Positions 33,196 through 44,365 of a stretch of 64,000 bases of DNA are shown piece by piece; positions within the stretch are counted from its first letter, which is position 1, and each line of letters opens with the position of its first letter. Source of the stretch: Nilaparvata lugens (lineage: Eukaryota > Arthropoda > Insecta > Hemiptera > Delphacidae); NCBI RefSeq assembly GCF_014356525.2, contig NC_052507.1:38490368-38554367 (forward strand), given 5' to 3'. The position numbers and the translations under genes are program-made. The notes beneath the pieces were generated by a model. It was not told the origin of the DNA, ran no database searches, and was given only the letters and a program-made list of their open reading frames with translations.

Positions 33196-34700
33196 GTGAG
33201 TTATAAGTTTGAAAATTCCTTCCCAGTGGTTCGAGTTCGAGACATACATAATGCTGAATTTCTATCACCCACGCATAAGCCTGGAGCTTATTTGGTCATC
33301 ATCATCAGAAAAAAAAAACAGGATTTATGTTCAACTATCCAATCATCTATTCTAGATAACGGATCAGATCTGAGGAAGCTGCGCAGAGGATATTTGAAAA
33401 ATTTACTGGTTTTCATAAGTTTTTCGAGATGGATGTAAAGTTATCAAAATGAAAAAAGTTTCTCTGGGAAAATTCATTTTGATTATTATCACTTTTTGTT
33501 TTTTGAGGTGGATTTCAAGTTATCAAAACGATAAAGTTTCTCTGGGAAAATGTATTTTGATTATTATTACTTTTTGAGATATCGGCAACTAAATTTAATT
33601 TTCTTTAAAGATATAATTTAAAATTTGGTTATAGATTAATATCCATGAAATCTTGAGAATAAATTCTTCACGGTACGGTAGCCTAATGCAAAGTGAAGTA
33701 AGGAATGTTTTCTAAAAATATTAATTTTGTGAAACTTGTAGCCTACCTATCTTAAAAACAAATTACTTACAATAACTGGAAAAAGTTTATCTTTGAAAAA
33801 TGTTTATATAGCTTTCTCGAAAATAAATATTCTCAGAAAATATATTCTAATTTCATTAACAAAAGGCCTGTGATGTCTTGAAGAATGTATTCTTAAAATT
33901 CAATGAATTCATCTGTTACCAAATTTTAAATTGCCTTCTTAAATAAATTAATGTCAGCGTTAGTCGCTCATACCTCAATAGGTGATAATTATAAAAAATT
34001 CCTTCAAAACTTTTCTAATTTGGTAAGTTGATAATATCCAAAAAGAAAACTTTTACAAGTAAAAAGTTTCAAAAAGCCTGTTGCACAGTTTTAAGTCAAA
34101 TAGGTTGTCATAATTTGGTCAAATACTTGATGGTGTGATAGGTAATTCCTGTTATGGAATATTTGGTTGGATACGCGTTGCTATAGTCCGTACAAATTTA
34201 CATCAGACTTGGAGGAATATGCATCGCAGAGAAATGGAGGGAGATCAGCCAATTACATTGATTAATAGAGTCATAGATAGGTAGAAGCGCAGTTGCCATT
34301 TTGTAAGTCGTCTGACTGCTTTCAGACAGGAAACAGGATATATGATCCGACTGAGTAATGTGGTCTTGAAATCTCAATTGAAGTTCAAATTGTTTACTGG
34401 ATGGAGGATTAGAGTTCACTATGAACTTACAGTGGTTTTAAAAGATCTGCAACTTTCTAAGTTGTGAATTCAACGCCATTTAATAAGCTATTCATTATTT
34501 CAACTCGAGGCTTGCGTTGGCAATCATAACTTGCTCAAAAAACCTGAGCATCATAATAAGCGCTTCGCCTCTTACATTTGCTTACCTAACCTAGATTAAC
34601 GTGATTGAACTAATTAAACCTAACAATTCTAAATTTATTAAACCAAACTAATTTATTAAGCCCATGATATATGAACCTTCTTTCAAACTTTAACTTTAAG
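33196..34700 (+). other. Putative intron, no other feature recognised
   Basis: It follows the GTGAGT donor at 33196. AT-rich sequence contains two diverged direct copies of a TTTCTCTGGGAAAAT-containing stretch (33458 and 33538). No second coding exon could be found up to 36 kb. Confidence 0.35.
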
Positions 34701-34710
34701 CATCTGAAAT

Positions 34711-34795
34711 GAAATAAATTCTTTATTAGGCGGATTTAGGACTTTCAAGTCCTCTCTACCACTCAACCTCGACTGTTGCTTCTGTTACTTTTTCG
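34711..34795 (-). repeat. LINE 3' end fragment, minus orientation
   Basis: TTTATTAGGCGGATTTAGGACTTTCAAGTCCTCTCTACC resembles 54160-54215 (TTTATTAGGGTGGAATTAGG, then CTCCTGGTCCTCTCTGCC), which is the 3' untranslated end of the minus-strand LINE there. This is a short diverged 3' tail of the same kind. Confidence 0.45.
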
Positions 34796-34819
34796 GAGAT
34801 AAATATAAGTAATAAATTA

Positions 34820-35540
34820 TGTGCACTCAGCAATAAAAAGCTCAATTTATTGTTGGCCAAGATAGCCGGCAGATTTGTAAATGTGTCCGGCTTGCAACAA
34901 CTGAGCTTCAAATTGTACATTTCTTAAAATCAAACCAGTAAGTTACATCATCCTAATGAAGCTATATGATTTGAAAGTCAAAAATAACCAAGTTCATCTA
35001 CTGTCAAGGTTTTCTGTTTATAATAAACAAAAGATGATTCAAATGAAAAAGTAAAATTGATTCTTAATATTTCATTTTAACGAATTGAGAAAGATGAGTT
35101 GTGTTATCAAAAGGTTCTATGTTGGCTCAAATGTTAACTTACTATTGTTTGTAATTTGTTTTGATCCTTGAGATGTCCTTATGTTTATTTCCTCCTCTAC
35201 GAAATACTACAATTTTGGTGAAGAAAACAGGTGATACTAATAGAAGAAGATCCCAGTAACCTATTTTTATACATCTCGAAATATTAATTTAAGCACAAAG
35301 ATGTTAGTGGTGATGGTTGAAACTCAAAATAAATGTTTAGTATCTAGAAAACCAATTTTAGGTAGAAAGGTAAAATTAGTCTCAAGTTGGAGGGTACAAA
35401 CTTACACCTAGAGAAGAAATATTTTGAATTATACATTCAAGTGGAAGATATAGGCATTCAATTGAAAACTGAAATTTCTAAAGAATTTCATTCCTCCAAA
35501 AATTGTAATTCATTACTTATTTGAGCTTGAGCTTATTTTA
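34820..35540. repeat. Family C fragment, diverged
   Basis: ATGTGCACTCAGCAATAAAA (34820) matches 29465-29485. TTGATCCTTGAGATGTCCTTATG (35161) matches 29616-29640, and the GAAATACTAC...CAGGTGATACTAATAG part corresponds to the 29650-29690 region. It is an internal fragment of family C without its inverted ends. Confidence 0.5.
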
Positions 35541-35778
35541 TTCAAAATGTTATATTGAGAAAAATGTGGGAATGGTTTTTCTGTCCGACGGCTGGATTTG
35601 GCAGCAGAAATTGTAGATTAGGCCTACTGGTAAAGGAACTGAAAATTCTAGGTTGTAGGCTACAGGTTTACAAGGCCAGCCTTTTCTATTTACGTTTTCC
35701 AATTCTTAAGAATCACTGCCCAAAAAAATTCCCGCAAAATTATGTAGGGCTATACCTAGTGACGATCAATAGTAATTT

Positions 35779-36768
35779 TTGGATACCTCTTTAGAAACAG
35801 TCCTTGGTCCTTTGCTTCTCCTTCTATATATTAATGACTTGCCACCACACCTTGAACCAGCACACTGTGTTTTATACGCTGATGATGAGAGTATTTTATT
35901 GAAAAGTAACAATCAGCATGATATGGAATCTGAAAGTAGAAGAGCTCTTCAAAAACTAGAAGAGTGGCTGGCCTCAAATATGTTGGTACTGAATTACAAT
36001 AAGACTATGCAGATTCCATTCAGGACGGCTCGGGAAGCAGTATTGGATACGAGAGATGGTAACATAGATTCAGCAAACGAGGCAAAGGTACTTGGAGTAG
36101 TGCTGGACTCTGTACTCTCCTGGTGACCTCATTTAGACCAACTAAAAAGCAAACTCAACTCGGCAGTATTTTATTCTTAGAACCGTGAAGAAATTGCTGG
36201 ATACAGGAACGCTTAGAAATGTTTATTTTGCTGTGTTCCATTCTCTTCTTTCATACGGTGTTATATTTTGGGGTAATTCAACTCATGCAATACATATATT
36301 TAGGATTCAAATGTGGGCAGTTAGAGTGATGGTGGGTGAATCTATTAGAGCAAGCTGTAGAGAAGAATTGAAGATTCTCCCATTACCAGGTGTATATATC
36401 TTGGAGGCTTTTTATTCTATTGATAAGAATAAAGATAGGTTCAATACAGGAGAGTGTTCCACTCATACAATACCAGATATAGACAAAACCTCAGAGACGA
36501 AACTCATCGAACTAGTATGTATGATAAGGGGGGTGAAGAGTGCAGGAATTCGGCTTTATAATTCATTGCCAACACGTGTTAAGGCTCTCACAGGTGAGAA
36601 GTTTAGAATTAAGGTGAGAGAGGAGTTGTTGCAGGATTGTCCTTACTCCAGTGCGGAATTCTTTTTGCATTATGAAATGCAAAGATTGACGATTTAGATT
36701 ATAATTAACAAATCCGTATACCCCTTTCATAGGTGGTCAGTGGGATGAAAAAAGGAAATGAAAAAAAA
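35779..36768 (+). pseudogene. Non-LTR retrotransposon RT 3' half with poly(A)-like tail
   Basis: Frame 35779-36126 has LGPLLLLLYINDLP, VLYADDESILL (catalytic YADD), VLNYNKTM and VLGVVLDSVLSW. After a stop and frame change it continues at 36185-36697 with the C-terminal domain (VYFAVFHSLLSYGVIFWGNS, VMVGESIRASCREELKILPLPGVYILE). Non-coding sequence then ends in ATGAAAAAAGGAAATGAAAAAAAAATG near 36768, the 3' terminus. It is 5' truncated in the RT. Jockey/CR1-like C-terminal pattern. Confidence 0.8.
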
Positions 36769-37496
36769 ATGATTAGACTAATAGATATTCTTCACTGCAG
36801 TTGGATAAGAATAATCTTGCAAACTATTATTTGCTTCAATCCTTAGATTAAATAGATTGGAATTATTGAGATTGATTGGATTAGATAAATTAGATTTCAG
36901 AACCTATGAAATACAATTGTAGGCTATAGTTTAAAAGTTATCAATTCTTAAGTATAATAAAAATCTATTCTTCCTTAAAGTTTTTATGTTGTAAAGAACA
37001 AAATGGTAGAACAAATCTGATTTTCCGACTAACTATTCATTAACTCAGTTGTCATCCTTGACCAAGGTAATGGGAACGGAAAATAGTTGATCGCTACTAT
37101 TCGAAAGTATTTCAGTTTCTGTAGTGGTTATTAATCCAACCACTTAGGCCTATATCATACTCTGCCACCACAGACAAACCACCAGTTGCGCGATTCTTGC
37201 GCAAGATATTGAGAACACTTCACCAATATTGCCACTAATGCCCGGTTGCAGAGTCGTCACATAAAGTTAAAATCAGGCATTCAACTTATTTATGAAGCCA
37301 TAACTCCACTTTTCCTTGCACAGATGTCAAAGTAAACTATAGCTCCCATAAAACTAAAAACGCCCAATTAAACACATGATTCCGTTGCAGAGTAATCAAA
37401 AACAGCTTATTTATGTCTCCAATAGCTAAAAACGCTCATTTAAGTTATAGGCCCGCATTCGTGCTATTATCTACTCCCGCCAAATGCACTTTATTA

Positions 37497-37635
37497 CTTT
37501 CCTTGCCCTATTACCATAGGTAAGGAAAGTATTGCTTTCCGAAAAAAATTAAGGTACCCTAATTTCAAAATTTCTATACGTTTCAAGGTTCCCTGAGTCC
37601 AAAAAATGATTTTTAGAGGTTGTGATAGCTTTTAA
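37497..37635 (+). repeat. Family A repeat, copy 2 (5' fragment)
   Basis: It begins CTTTCCTTGCCCTATTACC and runs for about 110 matching bases (TAGGTAAGGAAAGTATTGC, TTAAGGTACCC, TACGTTTCAAGGT). It is followed by unrelated AGGTTGTGATAGC and a complete second copy. The two heads lie in tandem 139 bases apart. Confidence 0.8.
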
Positions 37636-38628
37636 CTTTCCTTGCCCTATTACCATAGGTAAGGGAAGTATTGCTTTTCGAAAAAAATTAAGGTACCCCA
37701 ATTTCTAAATTTCAATACGTTTCAAGGTCCCCTGAGTCCAAAAAAGTGGTTATTGGGTATTGGTCTGTAAGTGTGTGTGTAGGTGCGTACAGATATACGC
37801 GCCGCAAACATGAGCAATTCACTTTAAATCAGCTTATGCCAAGCTTTTCATATCAGTATCTTACCGTTTCTGTAAAAATACAGATATAGTCAGCTGATTA
37901 TAAGTGAATTGCTCATGTTCGCGGCGCGTATAAATATCTGTACGCACCTTATGAGTGTATGTGCGTCTGTGTACACGATATCTCATCTCCCAATCAACGG
38001 AATGACTTGAAATTTGGAACTTAAGGTCCTTACACTATAAGGATCCGACACGAACAATTAATTCGATCAAATGCAATTCAAGATGGCTGCCAAAAGTGGG
38101 GAAAATGTTCTCAAAACCAGAGTTTTTTTTGCGATTTTCTCTAAAATGGCTCCAACGATTTTGATCAAATTTATACCTAGAATAGTCATTGATAAGCTAT
38201 ATCAACTGCTACAAGTCCCATATCTGTAAAAATTTCAAGATCTCCGCCCCATCTATGCAAAGTTTGATTTTAGATTTCCAATTATCAGATCTCAGATACG
38301 ATTTTAACAAAAAACTTCGAGTGGAAAAGATTGAGCATGAAAATCTCTACAATTAATGTCCAGTAACATTTTCACCTAAAATTGAAAATAAACTTGAAAT
38401 TTGAGAAAATGTGATTATTCAATTGCAAACTGTTGGCAACTGTTGATTCTATTAAATCATTCACTATGAAGAGATAGCAGATCTCGTGTGTATCCTGCGT
38501 TACTGTCCTGTCGCCAGCTGGCTCAGCTCTTTGAATAGTAGACTTGAGATGCGCGTGAACACTAGCGTCAGCTGATCAATTTTCATAACGGCAAGGAAAG
38601 TTGTTTGAGTGCGCCACACCAGATTTTT
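37636..38628 (+). repeat. Family A repeat, copy 3 (full length, with nested MITE)
   Basis: Head CTTTCCTTGCCC at 37636 and tail GTTTGAGTGCGCCACACCAG, then ATTTTT, at 38628. The body matches copy 4 (45166-45966) throughout, except for an inserted palindromic MITE at 37781-37949. Without it the unit is about 820 bases. No coding capacity. The head is partly self-complementary (CTTTCCTT...AAGGAAAG). Confidence 0.85.
37781..37949. repeat. Palindromic MITE nested in family A copy 3
   Basis: AGGTGCGTACAGATAT at 37781 is inverted at the right end (ATATCTGTACGCACCT, to 37949). The arms extend through GCGCCGC.AACATGAGCAATTCACTT. The interruption is absent in copy 4 at the matching point (after TGTGTGTGTGT). 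The terminus is shared with the MITE at 25964-26212, defining one family. Confidence 0.85.
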
Positions 38629-39084
38629 GAAAGATGTTTATGATAAACCATCTGTAATATTATCGCTAAATTATGGTGAGAAATCTCTCGCCAAAAGCCA
38701 AGATTCGCCATTTTATGGTTTATGAATTTTATGTGAGGTCTTTTAGGTCAGTTCACTGTGATGTTCAGGGGTGCCCAGCCCCCCCAAGGGCAATGGCGCA
38801 TGCCCCCCCCCCCCCTAATCGGAGAGTAATGCCCCCCCCCCAATCCAAGAGTAATGCCCCCCCAAAGTACCCCAATTCCCAACCCTTTTGTTTTTAACAT
38901 TGGTCAGTGTATGACAATAAAATTCACATCTTACATTCTAATCTTCCAAAGGACATTATTTACCTTTGTTCTTGTGAGGAATTCTTTCTGTTTTTATAAT
39001 ATTGTAAAAATATATACCATCGTTTCTTATCTCGTTTAAAATAGAAATAAAGTATCTTTTTGATATTATTTTTGAGACTAGCAG

Positions 39085-39665
39085 TGCACCCGTTCTTGTT
39101 CGGGAGGACTAGAAAGTACTACATTACATCAGGAAAAACTAAATGGCAAATATTTTAATAGGATATTAAAAGATAAGTAAGGGAGGCTTTGCTTTTCAAA
39201 TGTTGAGGCTACTTATAAAAAGTTGAATAATAATATCATTGATAATTCTTTATTGCAAAAGAATATTGCATAGCAATTTTGGTACGTAAACATTCATACA
39301 AATTTGGAACGATTTTATTCATACAATATTATAATGTCGGCAAGTTTAGGTGTTCTAAATCCTATAATATTAAACGAGCAATTTCTGTTTAGATGTTTAC
39401 ATGTTTTGATGTTTAAATGTTTAGATGTTTGTATTCCACCGGATCTCGAAAACGGCTCTAATGATTCTCACGAAATTCAGAACATAGTAGGTTTATAATA
39501 TAAAAATTCGATTGCACTAGGTCTCATCCCTGGGGAAACTCGCTGAAGGACATTAAAAGAATTAATCCATCCTTGGAACAACAGCTGATAATTTCGTCGT
39601 CTGTTGATGATGGAAGTGAGTGAGCGAGTGCATGAGTGTGGGACTGAGACAAAATTATGACAGCT
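39085..39665 (-). repeat. Family B repeat, inverted partial copy
   Basis: The reverse complement of 39440-39560 matches the family B interior: GAGACCTAGTGCAATCGAA, the ATATTATAAACCTACTATG stretch, TTTCGTGAGAATC and GAGATCCGGTG. The left boundary is unclear (a CAGTGCACCCGTTCTTG stretch near 39083 may be the end). It lies inside the hAT-like element. Confidence 0.6.
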
Positions 39666-39710
39666 GTTGAACTTTTGTAGGTATCTAATTCAATCAGGTA
39701 CTTAGTGGCA

Positions 39711-39848
39711 GTTGTACAAAAGCCGGTTGAATTTTAATGCTGATTAATTCCAGTAGAACCAATCAGATAAGCTATCTTCTTGAGATGGTCTTCTGTGATT
39801 TGGTTCACGTGAAATTAATCAGGATTAAAATTTAACATGCTTTTGTGA
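39711..39848. repeat. MITE family D, copy 1
   Basis: GTTGTACAAAAGCCGGTTGAA, then TTTTAATGCTGATTAATTCC, is followed by its inverse (GAAATTAATCAGGATTAAAA...TGCTTTTGTG). The better preserved copy at 59305-59438 has GCCGGTTGCACAAAAGCCG termini. Palindromic, no coding. Confidence 0.75.
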
Positions 39849-40142
39849 GAGAAATTTTTGCATTCCTCTGCGAATTAATCTCAATCCACTATGATTAGAT
39901 AGAACCTTTCTGTATGAACTATGAATATTTTTTATAATTTCTTCTTTCGTAATAATTTTTATATGCTTTTGTAGGTACTCCAGAGCGGAGCTCGGTGTCC
40001 CGATATTTATCATAAATTGGAACAGGTTGTCACTGATGTTGTGTTGTTGGTAGTATTCACTTTTTAACATTACAGGAGTAAATAACACAAGTCGAACAAA
40101 ATGTATCTTTAAATGGTTTGGTTTTTGGAATGAAGATATCAT
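39825..40142 (-). CDS. Unrecognised 105-codon open frame
   Basis: A minus-strand frame from ATG 40142 to a stop at 39825 overlaps the end of MITE D by a few codons. It encodes a basic, His- and Ile-rich peptide with no motif I recognise. It lies between two repeats inside the hAT-like element. It could be chance, or a relic of a captured or retroelement gene. Low support. Confidence 0.15.
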   Translation of the reverse strand: MISSFQKPNHLKIHFVRLVLFTPVMLKSEYYQQHNISDNLFQFMINIGTPSSALEYLQKHIKIITKEEIIKNIHSSYRKVLSNHSGLRLIRRGMQKFLSQKHVKF

Positions 40143-40191
40143 CTGAACAAGTACATTTTGTAAATTCTATCTATTAATACCAAATATCGGG

Positions 40192-40785
40192 GCACCGAGC
40201 TTTGCTCGTTATTTATTCATTGATAAACAGAACTCAATTCTTTAAAATGATTGGGGAAGTACTAACAGGCACAGCCCAAGACTGTTTCTTCCCCGAATTT
40301 TGAATTATACACTAATAACAAAATAATACTCACTAATCACTTAGAACTGTAAAATAATGATTAACTTTGAATAATATTATTATGATATATACCATCTCAT
40401 GTCAACAAATCATATCACTGTATTTTGATCTAGTTAATTAAAATTTCTAGATTTCTCGCGAGATACGGTAAGCTAATTGATTACACAGCTGATCCACACA
40501 GGAGCACGCATCTTCTGTTATCGACAGACGACGAAATCATCATCTGTTTTTCCAAGGATGGATTATCCGTTTCATGTCCTTCAGGGAGTTTTATCAGGGA
40601 TGAGACCTAGTGCAATCGAATTTTGATATCATAAACCTACTATATTCCGAATTTCGTGAAAATCGTTAGAGCCGTTTCCGAGATCCGTTGAACATAAATA
40701 ACCATATGACCAGATAGCCAGATAACCAGATTTAAAAATAGAAAAATATGAACAGATATACAGAAATTGCTCGCTTAATATAATA
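40192..40785 (+). repeat. Family B repeat, copy 2
   Basis: It starts AATATCGGGGCACCGAGCTTTGC and ends CAGAAATTGCTCGCTTAATA. It is homologous over its length to copy 1, except for the 30-base tandem array found there. Non-coding. Confidence 0.8.
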
Positions 40786-40800
40786 AAATGATAACAACTT

Positions 40801-42495
40801 ATAGTCCATTTGACTGGTCGTTTTTCAGGAAACAGCCCCAAAAGATTTTTTTTATGGTTCTATATGTATTTTGGGGCGCTGAATTCTAATCTGAAATTTG
40901 CTGACACGCCAAAGGGCGACTTCACCATCAAAATTCTGGACTTTTTTTAAGTTTTCCATTTAATCTCGAGAACCTTGAATTTTTCGAGAAAAAGCATTCT
41001 CTATATAATATTAAAGATTATAAAATTTCCAATGAATTGAGTGGTCGCGCAGGCCTACTTTTTGGATTTTTTATCTGAAGTGTTCCACAAGATACGCAAC
41101 TTTGAATGTGCGAGAAATTTGTGATATTTCTCCCATTTTCACAGTCTCGCATATGCAACGTTGCGTATCTTATGAAACACTTCAGATAAAAAATCCAAAA
41201 AGTAGTCAAGGTTGTGATGAATTTTCTCCTCTTCTCACTCCCATTAATTATACTTCTGTTTTCAATACCGTTCAAAAGTTACAGCCAATTGAATGATGAT
41301 CTTTATTTTCTCATTTTTCTTGCGATTTTACTGTTATCAAAGAGTCTCTAAATTGAGTACAATACATGATATAAACCTGCGATTGGTCTTAAATGAGAGA
41401 AAATTTCATGCTATAGAAGTTGAGTTGCCTTAAATTGATCGAAAAACTGTCGAGACTGTGAAAATGAGAATAATATAGCAAATTTCTTGATTTTTTGAAA
41501 CAAACGTATCTTATTTCACGACTATATTTTTACAAAAATCATTCACCTCACATGAAAGAGGAGATTCTTTTCTTCAAATCAAGACCAAGTATCATTTTGA
41601 GTTACCGAGACACACAGTTTTGAATATAGAAATCGGTCATTTTTCTATGCATTGAAATATGGGCTAAAATACACTAAAGAAGGAATTTCTAATTTTTTTT
41701 ACAAATTTTAGTGTTATGATACATGATTTTCAACCGCCTTGACGAGCTGATATGAACGAGCTGTAGTACGAGGAGATGTGATCATTCAGTCAAAAGTTAT
41801 AAGTGATTAAATTTTTGATCCTAGACGTATCCTTATGTGTGCCCCCACTAGGAAATACTGAAATCTAATGAGTGATTCTCATAGAACATAACCTTCGTAA
41901 GGTGATTTCAGCCGAAATATGTTTCTTTTTTTTAGGAAGGCCATGATAATGTATTATAATGAGAATTTGAATTTTGGCAGTAGGACATGATTTTCTATTT
42001 TTGGGTGTATTCCCCCTGCTACCACTACTAAATTCAAAATACATAAGGAATTCTGTTCAGAATTGATATTGTTAATTCACGTGATATGTGGCTTTCTATC
42101 ATTACTAGAAAAAGATCCTAGTTGTATAGGGTAGAAGTGGTAGGTTTGCATAATTTTGAAAACCCCTTAAAAAATACCCCATTTTTGAAAACTCTTAGCT
42201 CCGGAATAAAAAATCGTAGAGTTCTGCGCGACCACTCAATTTATTGGAAATTTTATTATCTTCAATATTTTAGAGAATGCTTTATCTCGAAAAGTTAAAG
42301 GTTCTCAATATTAAATGGAAAACTTGAAAAAAGTCCGAAATTTTGGGGTTTTTTGGAGTTTTGGGGGTAAAGCCGCCCTCTGGTGTGTCAGCAAATTTCA
42401 GATTAGAATTCAGCGCCCAAAATACATATATATAGAACCGTCGAGAAAAAATCTTTCGGGCTGTTTCCTGAAAAACGACCATTTGACTGGACTAT
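40801..42495. mobile_element. Long-TIR foldback element (family C), copy 2
   Basis: Arms of roughly 250 bases (40801-41053 and 42223-42495) are inverted repeats. Shared blocks are ATAGTCCATTTGACTGG, TTTTTCAGGAAACAGCCC, GAATTCTAATCTGAAATTTG and GAGTGGTCGCGCAG. Inside is a second palindrome (41054-41210, ACTTTTTGGATTTTTTATC arms). The 41585-41890 interior matches family C copy 1. No transposase frame. Long TIRs make this a foldback-type non-autonomous element. Confidence 0.8.
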
Positions 42496-43149
42496 TATAC
42501 AAAACAGAAAAAATTAATGAAGCATTACAATAATTAGCCTACTTGATTACTGTGTGGTAAATAGGGTGTAAATTTGAAAGATTAAAATTGGCTTCATTTG
42601 ATATTTTTCACAAATTTTTGACAAGAGAAGTTTTTTCTTCTGTCAAATTCCCTAGAGTTTGCGATGTTGTTTATAATTGCATTCCCATTTCAGAGACATT
42701 AATATCATCATGAAACGCCTTCGAAATTTATTTTTATTTATTATTTATTTTTTAATAATAATTAAAATAATTATCAGATTAAAATGTACATTACAATTCA
42801 ACTTATCATTGTGCTTTTAAGAAAATTAGGTTGCAAGGAAACTCAAACACAGGACCATTAAAAATTAATATTAAGCAAAGGAAATCAGAATAATAGTAGA
42901 TGATGAAGTTATAATTTGTTTTTGTCAAAGATTTACCTTCAAACTCATAGACTTAAAATTACTAAAATTCCTAAAAGTATTTAGAGAAAAAGTATTTTAA
43001 TTAACTACATTAGGATATCTCTATTTAATACCTTGATTTTTTAGCCATGATTCAAAATATTGACATAAAATATAAAAAAATCATGCCCCCCCCCAAAATG
43101 TTGATGGCGCAAATTGCGCCATGCCCCCCCCCCCTTGTGGGCACCCCTG
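42496..43149. other. Residual hAT-like interior
   Basis: AT-rich sequence between the foldback element and the right TIR. Long T- and A-rich stretches, no open frame of note. It ends in the poly-C subterminal block and the TIR. Confidence 0.5.
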
Positions 43150-43405
43150 GTGATGTTGATTGAAACTTTCCCCGATGCCAAAACATTGGTTGCATGTACG
43201 GGAATCTACGGAAAAAAATGAATAGAGCTGCAGTGTGCTTTATGTGTGATGCTAATTCGAGATATATCTAAATGAGCTTCGATAAACGACTGTGCAACGA
43301 CCAACCATTTATGTGAGTAATTTTAAACTATGTCTCAGATTAATTGAAACTATGTCTCAAACATTGACTATGTTTCATTTTAAGTAACGACTCTGCAACC
43401 GGGCA

Positions 43406-44270
43406 TAAGTGGAGCAAAAACCTGTATGATTATCAAAAATATTTTTCGCCACACTTGGATGTAATGAGCTGGTTTACGTGCGTCATATGGAGGCCGAAAG
43501 TGATTGTTTTCCGACCAGGCCGGTAAAACTTTACGGCCCTAGGGCTGTAAAATGACCTTGAATAACAGCTGATCGTGTCCGATCTCACAAAAATCATAGA
43601 GATAATCTCATAACGACTGTAATAATCTATATAATTATGTATCGTGAATCGCGGTATCATGTCTATAATATATTTTATAAATTACTGTTTCATAATTTAA
43701 TATTTATTATTGTGTTTTTGATATCAAACAATAGAATACGATGATATCTCCATAGCCTCAACAATATAATGTTGGCTGCATTGTCCATTGTCAGAAAGGT
43801 ACGTATCGCAAGTATTTAAAAGTGAAGAATCGAATTTGAAATCAAAGTACAATAATTGTATCAATATTTAAAAGTGAGGTAGAGTAATAATTGTTTCTTT
43901 TTTATTATCGAATTCCACTTTTTAATGCAATACAATCAACAATAATAATAGGAAAATACAGCAGAGATCTAAATTTTAAGGTAAGCCTACTGGTGAAACT
44001 CAGCCTTGACTGAAAAATTCCTAGTAATTTTTCCGTAATTCATTATTAAAACTTTTAGATAATTTTTCTTCAATATCAAACCATATAGAGAAAACATTAG
44101 GCCCACTCAAGATTGAATCTTCAAATGTTTTCTCTATGATTTAACTATTTTCAGAGCAATATTTTGTTGTGAAAATGCCGGCAAACCGGCTTCAAGTTTG
44201 CCGCTATACACTATATTATAGTAGCCTACATAGTACGTTACATGACTTACAGGCCTCTACGATCAATAAT
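43406..44270. other. AT-rich spacer with a small palindrome
   Basis: Around 43505-43560, GGCCGGTAAAACTTTACGGCC and CTAGGGCTGTAAAATGACC show imperfect symmetry, perhaps a MITE core. Otherwise no gene or element boundary was recognised. Confidence 0.4.
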
Positions 44271-44276
44271 ACACAA

Positions 44277-44365
44277 TGGCCGAGAGCGTAAAGGCGTAAT
44301 ACATCAGAACTCAAAGCTCAGTGAATTACAAACATGATCTAGGTTCGAACCCCTCAGTCAATGAC
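44277..44365 (+). repeat. tRNA-related SINE-like sequence with A and B boxes
   Basis: TGGCCGAGAGCG (44277-44288) resembles a polymerase III A box, and GGTTCGAACCC (44342-44352) is a perfect B box 64 bases later. A tRNA would need a matching acceptor stem, which I cannot fold convincingly, and the anticodon region is ambiguous. An AT-rich body follows. It fits the head of a tRNA-derived SINE or a tRNA pseudogene. Confidence 0.5.

Larger units (their letters stand above)
38766..43149. mobile_element. hAT-like element, non-autonomous, with nested repeats
   Basis: The perfect 12-base TIR CAGGGGTGCCCA (38766-38777; inverse at 43138-43149) and the identical 8-base flanks GTGATGTT (38758-38765 and 43150-43157) are diagnostic of hAT-type insertion. 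Subterminal poly-C tracts (CCCCCCCCC) with GGCGCA or GCGCCAT words mirror each other. No BED finger or hAT transposase frame is present. The interior is mostly younger repeats (families B and C and a MITE). Confidence 0.85.
37239..43405. mobile_element. Harbinger-like element with TGCCCGGTTGCAGAGTCGT termini, filled with nested insertions
   Basis: TAA (37236-37238) precedes TGCCCGGTTGCAGAGTCGT. The perfect inverse ACGACTCTGCAACCGGGCA ends at 43405 and is followed by TAA. A 3-base TAA duplication with TIR fits PIF/Harbinger-type MITEs. Subtracting nested family A copies and the hAT element leaves under about 1 kb of own sequence, including CATAAAGTTAAAAT and GACTATGTTTCATTTTA stretches and no coding capacity. 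The original insertion was therefore a small MITE. Confidence 0.75.

Noticed and set aside
44277..44365. Functional tRNA gene
   Set aside because: A and B boxes are present, but I could not form a convincing acceptor stem and anticodon arm, so SINE-like is safer.
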